Assembly (NCBI GenBank): GCA_015059905.1
Contig: SUZN01000001.1
Span: 407,212 to 471,211 of the forward strand
Source of the DNA: Rikenellaceae bacterium
Lineage (GTDB): Bacteria > Bacteroidota > Bacteroidia > Bacteroidales > Rikenellaceae
Direction: 5' to 3'
Length of the DNA: 64,000 nt
Shown here: positions 54,201 through 60,125 of the stretch, one piece after another
Layout: every line of letters begins with the position of its first letter
How positions within the stretch are numbered: position 1 is the first letter of the stretch
Program-made: the position numbers and the translations under genes
The notes under the pieces: generated by a model
The model's database searches: none
What the model saw: the letters and a program-made list of their open reading frames with translations, nothing else
What the model was told of the DNA's origin: nothing

Positions 54201-55625
54201 ATACGCAATGGCGGAGAAACTGGTTTTACTCAAATAAACACCGTTGAGGACTATAAACGCAATATGAAACGCTTTATCGAGGAAGCGCAAGGTGGCAAGG
54301 TTACAATTGCCAAGAAAGCGTGGAGAGGTTTGTGGGATAGCGTAGAGTTCTTGAACCGCAGTGCGGAGGATACCACGCGCTTTATGGTGTATATGACATC
54401 AAGACAAATGGGGCGCAGTGTATCGCAGAGCGTATGGGATGCAAAAGAGGTAACGGTAAACTTTAATAAGAAGGGGCGCGGTACTCTCGGTGCAAGCGTT
54501 ATGAATTTTGCCTACATCTTCTTTAATGCTACCATACAAGGCTTAACGAACTTTGGACGACTGATGTACAAGCACCCAGTAAAAACGACATTAGCACTAT
54601 CTTCGTTCACAACAGCAGGCTTTATCGCACCTATGCTGGCGGTAGCAATGCAGGCAATGTTGGGAGATGATGACGATGAGCGTAATGGCTACTGGGATTT
54701 ACCTGAATGGGTAAGGCGCAACAACATCGTACTATATTTGCCGTGGTCGGATAATGGATTTATCACTATTCCATTGCCTCACGAGGTTAGACCATTCTAT
54801 GGTATGGGAGAGTTGGCGTATTCGTGCCTAATGGGCAAAGAAACCGTAGAAAATGCCTTATCAAAGGCTGTTCAGGGTTTTGCGAGTCTGCTACCATTGG
54901 ACTATACTGGTAACGCTGGTAATATGGCGGTGAACTTTACGCCTACTATTGCTCAACCTTTTGCTCAACTTGTTGTTAATAAAGACTATTTTGGCAAACC
55001 TATTTACCGAAAGAACGATTACAACAAACTTGACCCTGAATGGACAAAGGCATATAAGGGTACAAATGGGTTCCTTGTGTCGGGTGCAAAATGGCTCAAT
55101 GAAACAACTGGTGGCGACAATGTAAAGAGTGGTATGATTGACATTAATCCTGCCGTAGTAGAACATCTTTTTGAGAGTTATCTCGGTGGTGTAGGCAAGA
55201 CCGTCAATAAAACTATCAAAACATTCTCAATGCTTTGGGACAAAGATGCTCGTGAGTGGCGAAATGTGCCAGTAGTAAGCAGTTTCTATCAAGAAGCAGA
55301 TGAACGCACATCTGGTAGCCAACTTAACAGAGAGTACTTTGAGGCGTTAGACGATGCAAAAGAAACGGAACACCTTTTTAGTGGATACAAAAAGCAACTT
55401 AAAATGGGTTCTATGGAGTATGCAGAGAAATTGGATAGCCTTATATCTTCGCCTATATTCCAGCGTTACAAAACGGTTAATGGCTACCAAAAGGCTATTA
55501 CTAAACTCAACAATGCCTTGAAGATGACAACTCCCGAAGAGCGTGAAGAGTTAGAAACTACTATTATGGAGTTAAAGGCTGAAATGCTCGATGAACTCAA
55601 AAGACAGGACGAAAGTAACAAATAA
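39210..55625 (+). CDS. Giant phage polyvalent protein, 5471 residues: kinase, pyrophosphatase-like, DNA methylase, SNF2 helicase, zincin, ART-like and LPD38-like domains
   Basis: Probably packed in the virion and ejected with the DNA to protect it and reprogram the host. Approximate layout: 1-60 two repeats around G-x-x-Y-x-I-P; 265-460 Gly/Ala-rich membrane-like helices; 905-1060 Gln-rich and coiled coil; 1075-1200 polyvalent-associated domain; 1425-1590 polyvalent kinase-like (VFKVKNPY, YFIDPIIKF); 1617-1760 pyrophosphatase-like (GDHIDLFL); 2070-2170 associated domain; 2300-2585 N6-adenine methylase (EGSAGIG 2416-2422, NVPF 2481-2484); 3100-3760 SNF2 helicase (GTGKT with Lys3138, DEAH 3333-3336, QRNGRILRQGN); 4030-4210 zincin (HEVVAH 4105-4110); 4240-4510 ADP-ribosyltransferase-like (Asn4310 where His is usual); 4920-5350 LPD38-like with hydrophobic helices. 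Domain names follow the polyvalent-protein families of phages and plasmids. The reading frame is open throughout. Confidence 0.9.
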   Translation: MPKYIVNGKTYNIPDDKVDGFENKYPNATVEYHNGDKTYQIPLNKRDGFLKQFPQATTSMPTMEVEEQPIAVTRPSRVEQPLEQPHTDSIRPMQQPRVITSTAAPNNEEYVEGFGAGFKQGWKGLKEGVRYFAGETANLFTGSSLDDAGALEHWEQLEQNGQEVAQPLLSRRERKHHEFMQGDGWDTIPMTIGEDGKPRRLTEEEKQAHRDTLKIDEYNQLIHDAIEEAGGDLTKAKQLLSSRAADKSWGDKVMESASEEMSQMKPTKGFGAWVGNLVPQMIPSAAAMALSYATKNPKYAKMVGGIGMGTMTVSTAGQSMKEARDAGASTGQVWAVGIADGAIEYATEKIPFDNYTKRLFNGTKKQMGKELADAVVDANSPARNELEKLLTEANKKLGGKLLNGRNVKDYATSILAEGASEFTAEALQTITPMIYENPEDYPTINEILQNGWEGAKAGLFMGAALGGASKSIEHQQQRSRRQQQGFVDVAQVKVKDDGTAEIGEVVGVNSDNGNLSMLIDGEIKEFAPESVMERHRFSFEEFDKGVMQMEEDESYDNGYSLEQPQEMNDAKNEYEYQQQNMRRIFGFAEDADVDAEIGNPIERAMSMKQAGVQTEEVQAVLDYANAKATFEGMLQHQRDDIESRINASNEMIDSRVSQNDGMIHPALMNVDDRRVYVVSGNLVMNDDNTMIDRENSDESIVVRDAETGKLEFTDPASILRVEPSIDPASEKEVLSQQITEEFAQQAANKIDGVLSFQPNEQYTLTDEQGVQHTATIVMDNGDNTVALLWDNEAEPTIAEKEVVQQMHEATNLVRLQQFEQQRAAERIAFAEAEREAQRPIYNLNDHITIRTDSGMVRGQITSNANEDGMYEVYTEQPIRGKARVAQFSRDELDSMVVEHNGGVTEMVEQPQPTAEPVQQTLPIEQPAQVVEQQQQAEQQQQVEEPVSALARIPVDAQGNQEFEKAPVQDSWAALVEMNEGDTNEALDTAQQMLSIAQKELDKALKQKAKGGTTVAEIQQNKAIQKAKVKHLQSKVAYWTGVAGFQAEQKRIAEALAKAEKREKMRQARAAQEKVGRYSKEDAQLGDYLDFRDYVMRVIATGAVKFKWGDNSNGTKGLGSHLGLKGSRSEMSRRIWLLNNESGDYPEVAAEGLLQGYSEFVGGEGYVEDITGMTTMDAFNEMLDVVQSYDSPRSMFEAAQGRHTDIAEAQASEYADMEEYARAEAQATSMGMSVNDWLMYEEMMQEIVLPELDNVTDNELLAIFADAYDAVNTANYERGRENNQIQSGVSEREGLAGGDADGNSVLPNQQPDYTGAGGQSNAGGAHGNDVAGQPSVVDVPTPVVSATEPAVADGTGLEQNNDEQRQADGSRVVESATPKMGGGIDRGDIRVLEEGLDATYGKYLSDSERTRRDKESERLVAVAKQNGLFIPLEQTKTLGTKYAKRTGESAVYVNEEAGKVFKVKNPYAKSAMKSGVQPEDAIFEHTIHNLLFPETAYTFEGISEDLGDVRFVLSQQLIRTTKQPTQQQIVDALASRGLVAEDKYSFGNDLVSVTDVEGDNVLLGENGELYFIDPIIKFKKPAREIVDALTTQSQPSISQQIEQAEQDTNIEPTEAQKEAGNYKKGHIKIDGFDITIETPKGVERSGVDEQGNKWSVKMNNTYGYIRGTEGVDGDHIDLFLSDNIDNWNGSVYVIDQVKPDGSFDEHKVMYGFNSIEEAQQAYLANYSIGWQGLGAITGTTKEEFQKWVASSHRKTKPFAEYKSVKATEGQSVEQPKYGKYQQFHDEFIEGLNAKKFIPNISQIRTNIRQLKKKIKALESGMAMNVSSDEEFAKVQAAVDDATDQLNAYNDILDSINKQMREAERQAAIDRIDDAIKRIDEYQAKQHDDNAPISMAEMIEHHSEERNDIETLSKRYEDAYREYYKYPVQGSGANASTAPIVVIERVRYYGSRLQDALKEQFKSEHKGLVERSNAVKKHLSDIRSNIQAQTVFASFGKDLVSEDGKYNIRISKIDGARRVVTADLNTESIGGEGLELSFDEMANILHHNNWVEAQPNQEESAKPQSGNKLVTDERYEELKARMKSKLSGQMNMGIDPEILAIGTEMAVYHIEKGARKFIEYAKAMIGDMGDAIRPYLKAFYNGARELPEVDAAGYTSEMTPYDEVRAFDVANFDKSSHDAMATAEIVVKEQEVAHQAEQATQSIKNNRNNARKNRKKVVPSQQVMADLFGSPIADEQQTSTDYDTQRGSETEDTPMGGEERQDTAIAEPQRVDRGDDGDNVNDESRNRGVSGTKAVERKNTRNNRNAKGTDYAPTTPKARYDANVAAIRLMHELLDSGKSATKAQMETLRQYSGWGGLGTFFNNEFTAENKQLRELLSAEEYDAAVQSINSAYYTPSTIIDTLWDVATKLGFEGGKILEGSAGIGNIIGSMPRNISEQSDIQAVEIDEVSGNILKLLYPDATVNVQGFEDTNIRNGSIDLAITNVPFVTGLRVFDKVDKDLSKKFGDIHDFCIAKNVRKLREGGLGIFITSNGTLDKSKKLREWLNDPKGGSADVIGAFRLNNDTFGGTTVTSDIIIVRKRVGGMVSPLAIDVQNASFVREGVFKTGESSWDSKSRQWVDEVKRPQMYYNDYFQQHPEFMAGEMLFAYEKGETFRPGSTGLYATEKTNQTKQLKAWVNTMQRLDNERTDTPQEQTTESTTAKEGSLVVNSKGEICVSQQGEAVSIGINNNKVNGHSKVDCLKAYNRIKTALDDVLKQQIESQDDDKLQPAIKELNNAYDDFFNKFGRLNRNVAISFLRNDVDYPSIAAIEKYSEKKDMDGKVQITTEKTNVFKGRVIGFQSEPQPTTVKDGVIASIYKHGYIDLAYISGKLGVPTDEVRETILKEGLGFENPISGSIEVRYEYLSGNVREKIEQALNNNDDGRYDANIKALEEVTPMDIPAHLIEFQIGSSWIEPSLYVDFFEDRFGVTIDAPMLVNGVWIFQRSVGNSRNDKNRTAGIYSEKLQKRVTGHELAIAAMNNAPIVMQVVKTHKDSAGNKYSETITDKEATSACAVRIAEIKDDFREWARAKMQSDEALAAHFTKVYNDKFNAIVPKRIDEMFLPEHFGGAANDVNLYLHQKQAVVRGTTEPLMLAHEVGTGKTFTLISTAMEMRRLGTAKKPMIVVQNATTGQFVSEAKRLYPNAKVLTIEPKDRNPEGRRAFYGKIKYNDWDLIIIPQSVFNKIPDSIERQLGFIQERIDEKVYAMQAAQAIEGETSRDLQKELEREIEQLEESMAEVASGGKFTMNPSTKGKKKDAKREAAAKENAAVRAKKQLDRRTDDVQTFDELGVDALLIDEAHSYKRLGIATSIKRTKGIDTTGSTNAASLFLKTRAVFDKCGWKNVVFATGTPISNTAAEIYTFMKYLLPKEVMMANDMYYFDDFVRNFGNISQSLEFTTSGKFKENTRFASYINLPELVRIWASCCDTVLTKEVDYVNDKVPELEKHQHQDIFLPQTDGLVDIMRAVRNTLAEYEQMSGKEKKANSHIPLVMFGVAKLAAIDPRLVNANAQDEAGSKTNKAVEEVMRSLKETERYKGTVAIFSDNYRNIINGVEDFNLFEDIKQKLVAKGVPADQIVIMQSGMNDAKKAKTFDAVNAGEVRVIIGTTASLGTGVNIQERLHTVIHMDAPNRPMDYTQRNGRILRQGNLHKEWGIPVRVLRFGVEDSLDVTAYQRLKTKAAFIDSVMDGKGLLTNNQDNRTLEEEEEGLFDNPVAALSGSQYALLKQQAEREARKYRNKKQQHEADQVYIHNTLRQHAGQTKQALADIEEHKARLAKIKELFPDGIAKVITIQGKKCKTDADVEVALKDLVNKPINEQVEAARKNPNYRNSFVNMTMAIDGVDVNISVFIKRDTSYDNKVKAMRIMMHKDITFSVPALDLMDVPVMGGYVRGVLDMLREEIITGKEDTDFIEALERGIEKRAAEDEAMRQREGKPFAFDKELRDAEAKVAEYTDLMKKELAEKEAKYAERGTEEEIDLSEISSDDVDTDEDKDRHRMNDDDNNARERVSLSALHEFSRELGVSPLVVFNLNDIEDAKKRNSKGWYDTKTGEVVIVLPNATSDADIKETILHEVVAHKGLRKLVGKDHFEEFLDKVFRGADKDTRAKIVALATKNGWNFRVATEEYMAGLAEQGFDSKSSFWSKVRKFFVDMFRRAKISIGTKLNDNDLRYMLWRSYQMQKSKGAMAVAEDVDMQRRLGVGNFRARQVSEEEHIVALAKKNGSYLKAPNGKPTNLSPKQWAQVRTKAFKEWFGDWENDPKNASKVVDENGEPKVVYNGSKVQHYQYDGRLRTKGQSATNSKVSFFTDSKAVAERYGKFVNEVFLNIRNPYEVDYKGAGWQGWSGADDGMQRMSTDSYADLLANGSVDSTLERIIENYGRAEADHLASGSVRNDNIAPDGVIAYEVADPMRSTLYIVRNAEAKDMSRNSVTPKGVETFTKLGKASLLFDSQIKSATDNVGLFGKDNDDIRYRRGSVAPPSSGVARHKYNEAVRTPNKSGSVKKLDNMAHRLQEAYQDSMLSLRELYSAILEETGNDLHDFEDAYKAENRMSSENKAQAEIYMRDYYKPLQDAVRGLIEEGAEYNDIVRYMIAKHGLERNEVFSKRDAEKDGGTWDGEVKRDYSGLTELTQDPDNFTDLAQEMVDEFEKVHDTYVFWDRVNAATKETLRKSYESGLMQKDTYEKVRDMFEYYIPLRGWDANVAANEYEYLTSNRLMLSPTLKTAQGRSSIADDPLATIGYMAESAIAQGNRNLMKQKFLNFVLNNPTSLATVSEQWYVKNAMGVWEPNNPIIPEDATADEVAAIVEQHEKDMEALGNNATKERTGLKLGLHATKWEGQEHTVRVSRNGKEYLIFINGNPIAAQAINGLTNPNSDPSNLYKAAMSVKNFMARMFTSQNPAFIFTNLSRDVIWAGTAVAIKEDKKYTAQYTKNISGALLKGMLPRLIHKFQKGTLDTNVEIERYFEEFIRNGGETGFTQINTVEDYKRNMKRFIEEAQGGKVTIAKKAWRGLWDSVEFLNRSAEDTTRFMVYMTSRQMGRSVSQSVWDAKEVTVNFNKKGRGTLGASVMNFAYIFFNATIQGLTNFGRLMYKHPVKTTLALSSFTTAGFIAPMLAVAMQAMLGDDDDERNGYWDLPEWVRRNNIVLYLPWSDNGFITIPLPHEVRPFYGMGELAYSCLMGKETVENALSKAVQGFASLLPLDYTGNAGNMAVNFTPTIAQPFAQLVVNKDYFGKPIYRKNDYNKLDPEWTKAYKGTNGFLVSGAKWLNETTGGDNVKSGMIDINPAVVEHLFESYLGGVGKTVNKTIKTFSMLWDKDAREWRNVPVVSSFYQEADERTSGSQLNREYFEALDDAKETEHLFSGYKKQLKMGSMEYAEKLDSLISSPIFQRYKTVNGYQKAITKLNNALKMTTPEEREELETTIMELKAEMLDELKRQDESNK
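43033..43260 (+). CDS. Nested 75-residue ORF in the +1 frame of the polyvalent gene
   Basis: ATG 43033 to TAG 43258-43260. The product starts MNEVEKTIKFSQEYLKGKDL and looks like a soluble helical protein with normal composition and host-like codons (CTG, GAG, CAG). The main frame over the same bases is a Gly/Asn/Gln-rich linker (residues about 1275-1350). The next nested ORF starts 3 bases after its stop, which suggests coupled translation. Function unknown. It could be an overprinted gene or the relic of a gene absorbed by the fusion. Confidence 0.5.
   Translation: MNEVEKTIKFSQEYLKGKDLLAEMQTAIQYCLTNSLITQEQVDKATQEGRTAMMSLGNQALSMYLRQLYQQQSQQ
43264..43467 (+). CDS. Nested 67-residue ORF in the +1 frame of the polyvalent gene
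   Basis: ATG 43264 to TAG 43465-43467. The product contains TAAEWLKAQPQKWEAELTEA and IYPIARELDAIRNPKGW, with Trp and Leu spaced as in a small helical domain. The main frame here is linker up to about residue 1420, where the kinase-like domain begins; the nested ORF ends at that point. It follows the 75-residue ORF by 3 bases in the same frame. Function unknown. Confidence 0.5.
   Translation: MEQDLNKIMMSNGKQTAAEWLKAQPQKWEAELTEAIYECLKRGWTLHTANIYPIARELDAIRNPKGW
45928..46089 (+). CDS. Nested 53-residue ORF in the +1 frame of the polyvalent gene
   Basis: ATG 45928 to TAG 46087-46089. It reads MTRNEEVKQRILQWEERNGK followed by TLQSLNRNEWIEAMMEIMSM and an RAETEEYL helix: a credible small helical protein. 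An in-frame start at 45898 would add ten less typical residues. The main frame over the same bases (residues about 2240-2294) is a Glu/Asp/Arg/Gly linker just before the methylase domain. Function unknown. Confidence 0.45.
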   Translation: MTRNEEVKQRILQWEERNGKTLQSLNRNEWIEAMMEIMSMTRAETEEYLAQRQ

Positions 55626-55702
55626 AAAGCGGTAGATGTTTGTGGTGGTTATCTTTGCGTGAGATAATCACTACAAGCGTCAAACGCACAATCAGCAAAG
55701 CA

Positions 55703-57667
55703 ATGGCAGAAGAAAGATTGATACCGTTAAGCAGAGTTCGTCCTGATATTGAGATGGACTCTATCGCCGCATCTAAACAATGGGGTGACCGCCGTGCGTT
55801 CAGCGTATTGATGGAGGCACAGCAATACTGGGATAATATGAGCCGCTTTCGACTCGACAGAGAGCGTAACAAACGGTACGCATACGGCGACCAATGGAAA
55901 GATGTTATCACGGTAGATGGAAAGCAAATGACAGAGGAGGAGTACATCAAGACACAAGGCAATGTACCCCTTAAAAATAACCTTATACGCCGTTTGGTGC
56001 GTAATGTGTTGGGCGTATATCGTAGCCAAGCCAAAGAGCCTACCTGTACGGCTCGTGACCGTGATGAGCAGAAGTTGGGCGAAACTATGAGTACAATTCT
56101 GCAATGCAATATGCAGATGAACCGTATGTCAGAGGTGTATGCCCGTAGTATGGAGGAGTTTTTGATTAGCGGTATGATAGTCCACCGTAAGTGGTTCGGC
56201 TGGCGCAATGACAAAAGCGACTGCTGGACAGACTATGTAAACCCTAACAATTTCTTCATCGATAACAATATGCGCGATTTTCGTGGCTGGGATGTAGGGT
56301 GCATCGGTGAGGTACACGATGTAAGTTTTGAAACGCTATGTGGGCAGTTCGCAGAGTCGCCCGAAGACTATACGAAACTATCACAGATTTATGCGATGGC
56401 AAGGCAAAAGCACTATCTTTCTCTCAACTGTGAAAAATTTGGGTATTCTCGTATCAAGAATTACGACTTCTTGTTTACAAGCGACCCAAGCCGTTGCCGT
56501 GTAATCGAGGTGTGGCGCAAGGAAAGCAAACCGCGTTACCGATGCCACGACTATAACAATGGCGATGTGTTCAAAATTGAGATTGAGGATTACGAAGAGT
56601 TGGTAGGCTCTGTTAATAAATCTCGTATTCAGAAAGGTGTCGCAGCTGGAATGCCAATAGATGACATTCCTCTCATTGAGGCAAAATGGTTTATGGATGA
56701 CTATTGGTATTTCTACTATTTGACACCATTTGGACATATCTTGCGAGAGGGTGAAACACCATACGAACACAAGAGCCACCCTTATGTATTCAAGATTTAT
56801 CCATTCCTTGATGGTGAAACTCATTCGTTTGTTGCCGATGTTATCGACCAACAGCGATACACTAACCGCCTGATTACCCTTTATGACTGGATTATGAGGG
56901 CAAGCGCAAAGGGCGTACTTCTATTTCCCGAAGAGTGTCTGCCGAAGGGTATGGATATTAACGACATTGCAGATGAGTGGAGCAGATTTAACGGTGTTAT
57001 TGCGATTAAGACCAAGGGTACTGCACAAATACCTCAACAGATTGCCAACAACTCAACTAATATCGGCATCTCGGAGTTGCTGAATATCCAGTTGAAGTTC
57101 TTTGAGGATATATCAGGTGTCAATGGAGCATTGCAAGGCAAGCCGGGTTTCTCAGGTATGAGTGCAAGTCTATACAATCAACAGTCGCAAAACGCAACCA
57201 CATCGTTACTTGATTTGCTTGATAGTTTCTCTATGTTCATCATTGATGCAGCATATAAGGATGTCAAGAATATGCAGCAGTATTACGATAGCAAGCGCGT
57301 GTTCAATATCGCTGGCAAGAACGGCGCACAAATTGAGTATGACCCGAAGAAGATACGAGATGTGGAGTTTGATTTGAGCATTGTAGAGAGTACTGCAACA
57401 CCTGCATATCGACAGATGGCTAACGAATTCCTTATGGAGATTTGGCGTAATGGTCAGATTTCATTGCAACACCTCCTGCAACACGGAGATTTCCCATTTG
57501 CAGACGAGTTATTGCAAAGTTTACAAAGCCAGCAAGAGCAACTCGAAAGAGGAGAGCAGGTCGATGGTATTTCTCCGCAACTTATGGCGCAAGTACAACA
57601 AGGCGCAAATATGGGTGCAGTAAACAAAGCACATCAGATGTTGCGACATCCGCAGATGGCAGCATAA
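55703..57667 (+). CDS. Phage portal protein
   Basis: 654-residue portal, the dodecameric DNA gate of the capsid, of a size close to the P22-like group. N-terminal clip and wing regions with YWDNMSRFRLDRERNKRYAY-type residues (about 33-55) and the later KPGFSGMSASLYNQQSQNAT motif; the C-terminus is Gln-rich, as in podovirus portals with a barrel. ATG 55703 gives the usual MAEE start; an earlier start at 55640 would add 21 unlikely residues. It ends the long plus-strand run that begins at 37413, 77 bases after the polyvalent gene. Confidence 0.85.
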   Translation: MAEERLIPLSRVRPDIEMDSIAASKQWGDRRAFSVLMEAQQYWDNMSRFRLDRERNKRYAYGDQWKDVITVDGKQMTEEEYIKTQGNVPLKNNLIRRLVRNVLGVYRSQAKEPTCTARDRDEQKLGETMSTILQCNMQMNRMSEVYARSMEEFLISGMIVHRKWFGWRNDKSDCWTDYVNPNNFFIDNNMRDFRGWDVGCIGEVHDVSFETLCGQFAESPEDYTKLSQIYAMARQKHYLSLNCEKFGYSRIKNYDFLFTSDPSRCRVIEVWRKESKPRYRCHDYNNGDVFKIEIEDYEELVGSVNKSRIQKGVAAGMPIDDIPLIEAKWFMDDYWYFYYLTPFGHILREGETPYEHKSHPYVFKIYPFLDGETHSFVADVIDQQRYTNRLITLYDWIMRASAKGVLLFPEECLPKGMDINDIADEWSRFNGVIAIKTKGTAQIPQQIANNSTNIGISELLNIQLKFFEDISGVNGALQGKPGFSGMSASLYNQQSQNATTSLLDLLDSFSMFIIDAAYKDVKNMQQYYDSKRVFNIAGKNGAQIEYDPKKIRDVEFDLSIVESTATPAYRQMANEFLMEIWRNGQISLQHLLQHGDFPFADELLQSLQSQQEQLERGEQVDGISPQLMAQVQQGANMGAVNKAHQMLRHPQMAA

Positions 57668-57674
57668 AACAATG

Positions 57675-57695
57675 GGGAGAGGCGATGCCTCTCCC
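57675..57695. terminator. Bidirectional terminator between portal and packaging block
   Basis: GGGAGAGGC (57675-57683) and GCCTCTCCC (57687-57695) form a perfect 9-base stem with a 3-base loop between two convergent transcription units. Confidence 0.82.
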
Positions 57696-57698
57696 TTG

Positions 57699-58016
57699 TC
57701 ATTTCTCCTGTTTCTTCAAATACTTAATGTAGTCATTGAATTTCTCTCGGAGATATTCAGGTAACACACCTCCTAATCCTCGCGCATCGCCTGTGTGGTA
57801 AATGCTATGCGTAGATAGTTCGGGCACCTTCGCATCGCGCGATATGTAGCCTTTGCGCCTTAACCCTCGAAAGTTCTTTCTATCCGTAACAACCAGTTTA
57901 CCGTCCTTGGTTGGCAATACATAAAACCGATGGTGGTTCTTTGCGTGTGCTTGGTCTGCCAGTTTTACCGCCTCGCGGAAACGCAGAAATGCTCTAAATT
58001 TCTTAAAAATATTCAT
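57699..58016 (-). CDS. Small phage protein of unknown function
   Basis: 105 residues, basic N-terminal helix followed by a beta-rich core with HHRFYVLPTKDGKLVVTDRK and a segment KVPELSTHSIYHTGDARGLG, ending in a charged helix. I do not recognise a family by function. It is the last gene of the minus-strand packaging block, 24 bases after the large terminase, and may be a head or DNA-packaging accessory. Confidence 0.6.
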   Translation of the reverse strand: MNIFKKFRAFLRFREAVKLADQAHAKNHHRFYVLPTKDGKLVVTDRKNFRGLRRKGYISRDAKVPELSTHSIYHTGDARGLGGVLPEYLREKFNDYIKYLKKQEK

Positions 58017-58040
58017 ACATCTACTATTTATAGGTTATAC

Positions 58041-60125
58041 TTAAATTGTTGCAGCTGATATAATTCTGCCTGCTCTTGGTCTATTTGTATTGTGAATGCG
58101 CTTCTTTTCTGTTGGCAACTCCATTTCATTGTAGCAAATATGTAAACCTATGGCACGAGTCATTAACAAGTCATCGTGTTTGCCTGAAATAGCACCGTAC
58201 TGCGAACCAACTTTTTCGTATGTCAGATACTCATCAAGACATCTTTCATCGCGTTCTACATACAAAGTTTCACGGATAACCTTAACGAGTGTCGATATAA
58301 CCATTGGTTTAGTTGCTATATTAGTATGGAAACCAATCTTTTTAGGCACCTTGTTAATGATGTCGTCCTCGCTCTGCTTACGAGCGTAAAGGTTATTGTA
58401 AACGCCCTTTACTCGATTGAGGATATATTGCGACTGGTCGCCATCAACATTACGCTCCTTATCTTTTGTTTCTGCCGTATTACTCTCAATTACGAGCAAT
58501 GCCTCATCATAGAAAGCAGCTATCTGTGCAGATTTCCACGCCAACAAGTCCATATCTATATGACCATACCATTGTGCAACGATAGACGGCAAACCTCCGT
58601 CCATCATAAACAAACGGTCAATTACGGTAATTACAGACCAGTCTGCATCTTTTGAGCGACCACCAATATCCACAACAACCAAATATCGGTCTGTAATTTC
58701 TATGTCGTCATCTATTTCGGGCAATGCCCATATCCAAAACTGCCCCTGATGGTCTTCTGCAAACCGTAGATTGAGTAGGGCATCTTCGCCCTCATCACCA
58801 TCGCCATAAACATCTCCAATATATCGCGGAGGTTTACACATAGGTCGCAACAATTCAACCTTATATTTATCAAAGACTCGTGCGCCTGAATGCACAAACG
58901 CCTCAACATCATCAGACGGATACTCTGATGCCATTTGTCCGTGGTCAGTATATTTTGAGCGTTCCTGAATATACCAGTTTATAGCCTCCAATGTTGCACC
59001 ACGCTCCCACAGCCACCATAGATATTTGCCACTCTCCTCACGGTTAGAGTTTGCATTATCATTATTTCTATTGAGGTAAAGCCAGTTTGCAAATGCCTCT
59101 ATATCCTCAATAGGAGCAGAGTATTGGTCAATGTCAAACCACGAAATAAACATAGCCTCAAACTGCGATTGCTTTTTCTTGGCTGCATCATATTCTCGCT
59201 GGAAGAAATTACCAGTACCATTAGCAGTGGACTCATACACAATCATTGTATATGGTTTCAAGAGAATGCCAGAGCAGGCTGAGCGCACAATATCTTCGGG
59301 ACGCTTTCCGTCAGTTTTCTTCCATATACCGACCTCGGAGCAATGCACAAGGTTATAATCACCACCACGACACGAGTCGGGGCGTTCAGCAGTACCAAGT
59401 TTAATCTTGCAATTTCGCTGTGGCACTCGATGAATTGCGCCCGATTTACCAACACCTACCAACTTTGGTTCATTCTCGTTGTAAGCCTCGCCAATATCGT
59501 GTAATAGTTCGACAGGATATGCTTTAATCATTCGGTCAAACATATCCTTAATTTCATCGGATGCAGTACCCTGATGCGCAATGATAAGAGAGTTCAAACC
59601 AGTTTGATGCACAAGTTGCAACCACGCCATATACAACTGCGATGTGGTAGAACCACCCCATTGTCTTGCTTTAAGCAATACTAATCGTATCGGCTTACCT
59701 GCTCTGCGCAGTTTCTCTAACTTGCGAACAAAACGCCTTTGAGGACGAGTTAGGACGAATAAGACATCTTCGCCACCACCTTTATTTTTGATATATACAT
59801 AGGTAGCAGCCCAAAAGCAGAAATCCTCCTTGATACGAATGCGAACAAACGCATCAATCGTTTTCAACCTATCCTCCTCGGTGTTTTCTACTTTGAGTTC
59901 TTTTTCAAGGAACTCTTGCACAGAGCCATATTTGATAAGTTTCTTAACGAGAGGGTATTCCAACATCTCATTGGGTAGCCATTGTACTGGGATTGGGAAA
60001 TCCTTAATGACAACCTTTGTGCGCTCTCCTACTGCGCCCTCACCTGTGTATGGATTGAACGGAGCATTGATAACGGCAAGACGCCTCGCATTTTCGGCAA
60101 GGATATTTTTTACCGCATCTAACAT
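58041..60125 (-). CDS. Large terminase subunit
   Basis: Motor and nuclease that packages phage DNA. ATPase: Walker A-like LLKARQWGGSTTS (about residues 150-162) and Walker B-like TMIVYESTANG (about residue 295). Nuclease: VVVDIGGRSKDADWS (about 484), LLVIESNTAE (about 545) and GKHDDLLMTRA (about 653) supply the acidic metal ligands. 694 residues is long for TerL (about 450-600), with an N-terminal extension of about 110 residues. Its start overlaps the rhomboid-like gene by 7 bases (ATG and TAG interlocked), so translation is likely coupled. Confidence 0.9.
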   Translation of the reverse strand: MLDAVKNILAENARRLAVINAPFNPYTGEGAVGERTKVVIKDFPIPVQWLPNEMLEYPLVKKLIKYGSVQEFLEKELKVENTEEDRLKTIDAFVRIRIKEDFCFWAATYVYIKNKGGGEDVLFVLTRPQRRFVRKLEKLRRAGKPIRLVLLKARQWGGSTTSQLYMAWLQLVHQTGLNSLIIAHQGTASDEIKDMFDRMIKAYPVELLHDIGEAYNENEPKLVGVGKSGAIHRVPQRNCKIKLGTAERPDSCRGGDYNLVHCSEVGIWKKTDGKRPEDIVRSACSGILLKPYTMIVYESTANGTGNFFQREYDAAKKKQSQFEAMFISWFDIDQYSAPIEDIEAFANWLYLNRNNDNANSNREESGKYLWWLWERGATLEAINWYIQERSKYTDHGQMASEYPSDDVEAFVHSGARVFDKYKVELLRPMCKPPRYIGDVYGDGDEGEDALLNLRFAEDHQGQFWIWALPEIDDDIEITDRYLVVVDIGGRSKDADWSVITVIDRLFMMDGGLPSIVAQWYGHIDMDLLAWKSAQIAAFYDEALLVIESNTAETKDKERNVDGDQSQYILNRVKGVYNNLYARKQSEDDIINKVPKKIGFHTNIATKPMVISTLVKVIRETLYVERDERCLDEYLTYEKVGSQYGAISGKHDDLLMTRAIGLHICYNEMELPTEKKRIHNTNRPRAGRIISAATI

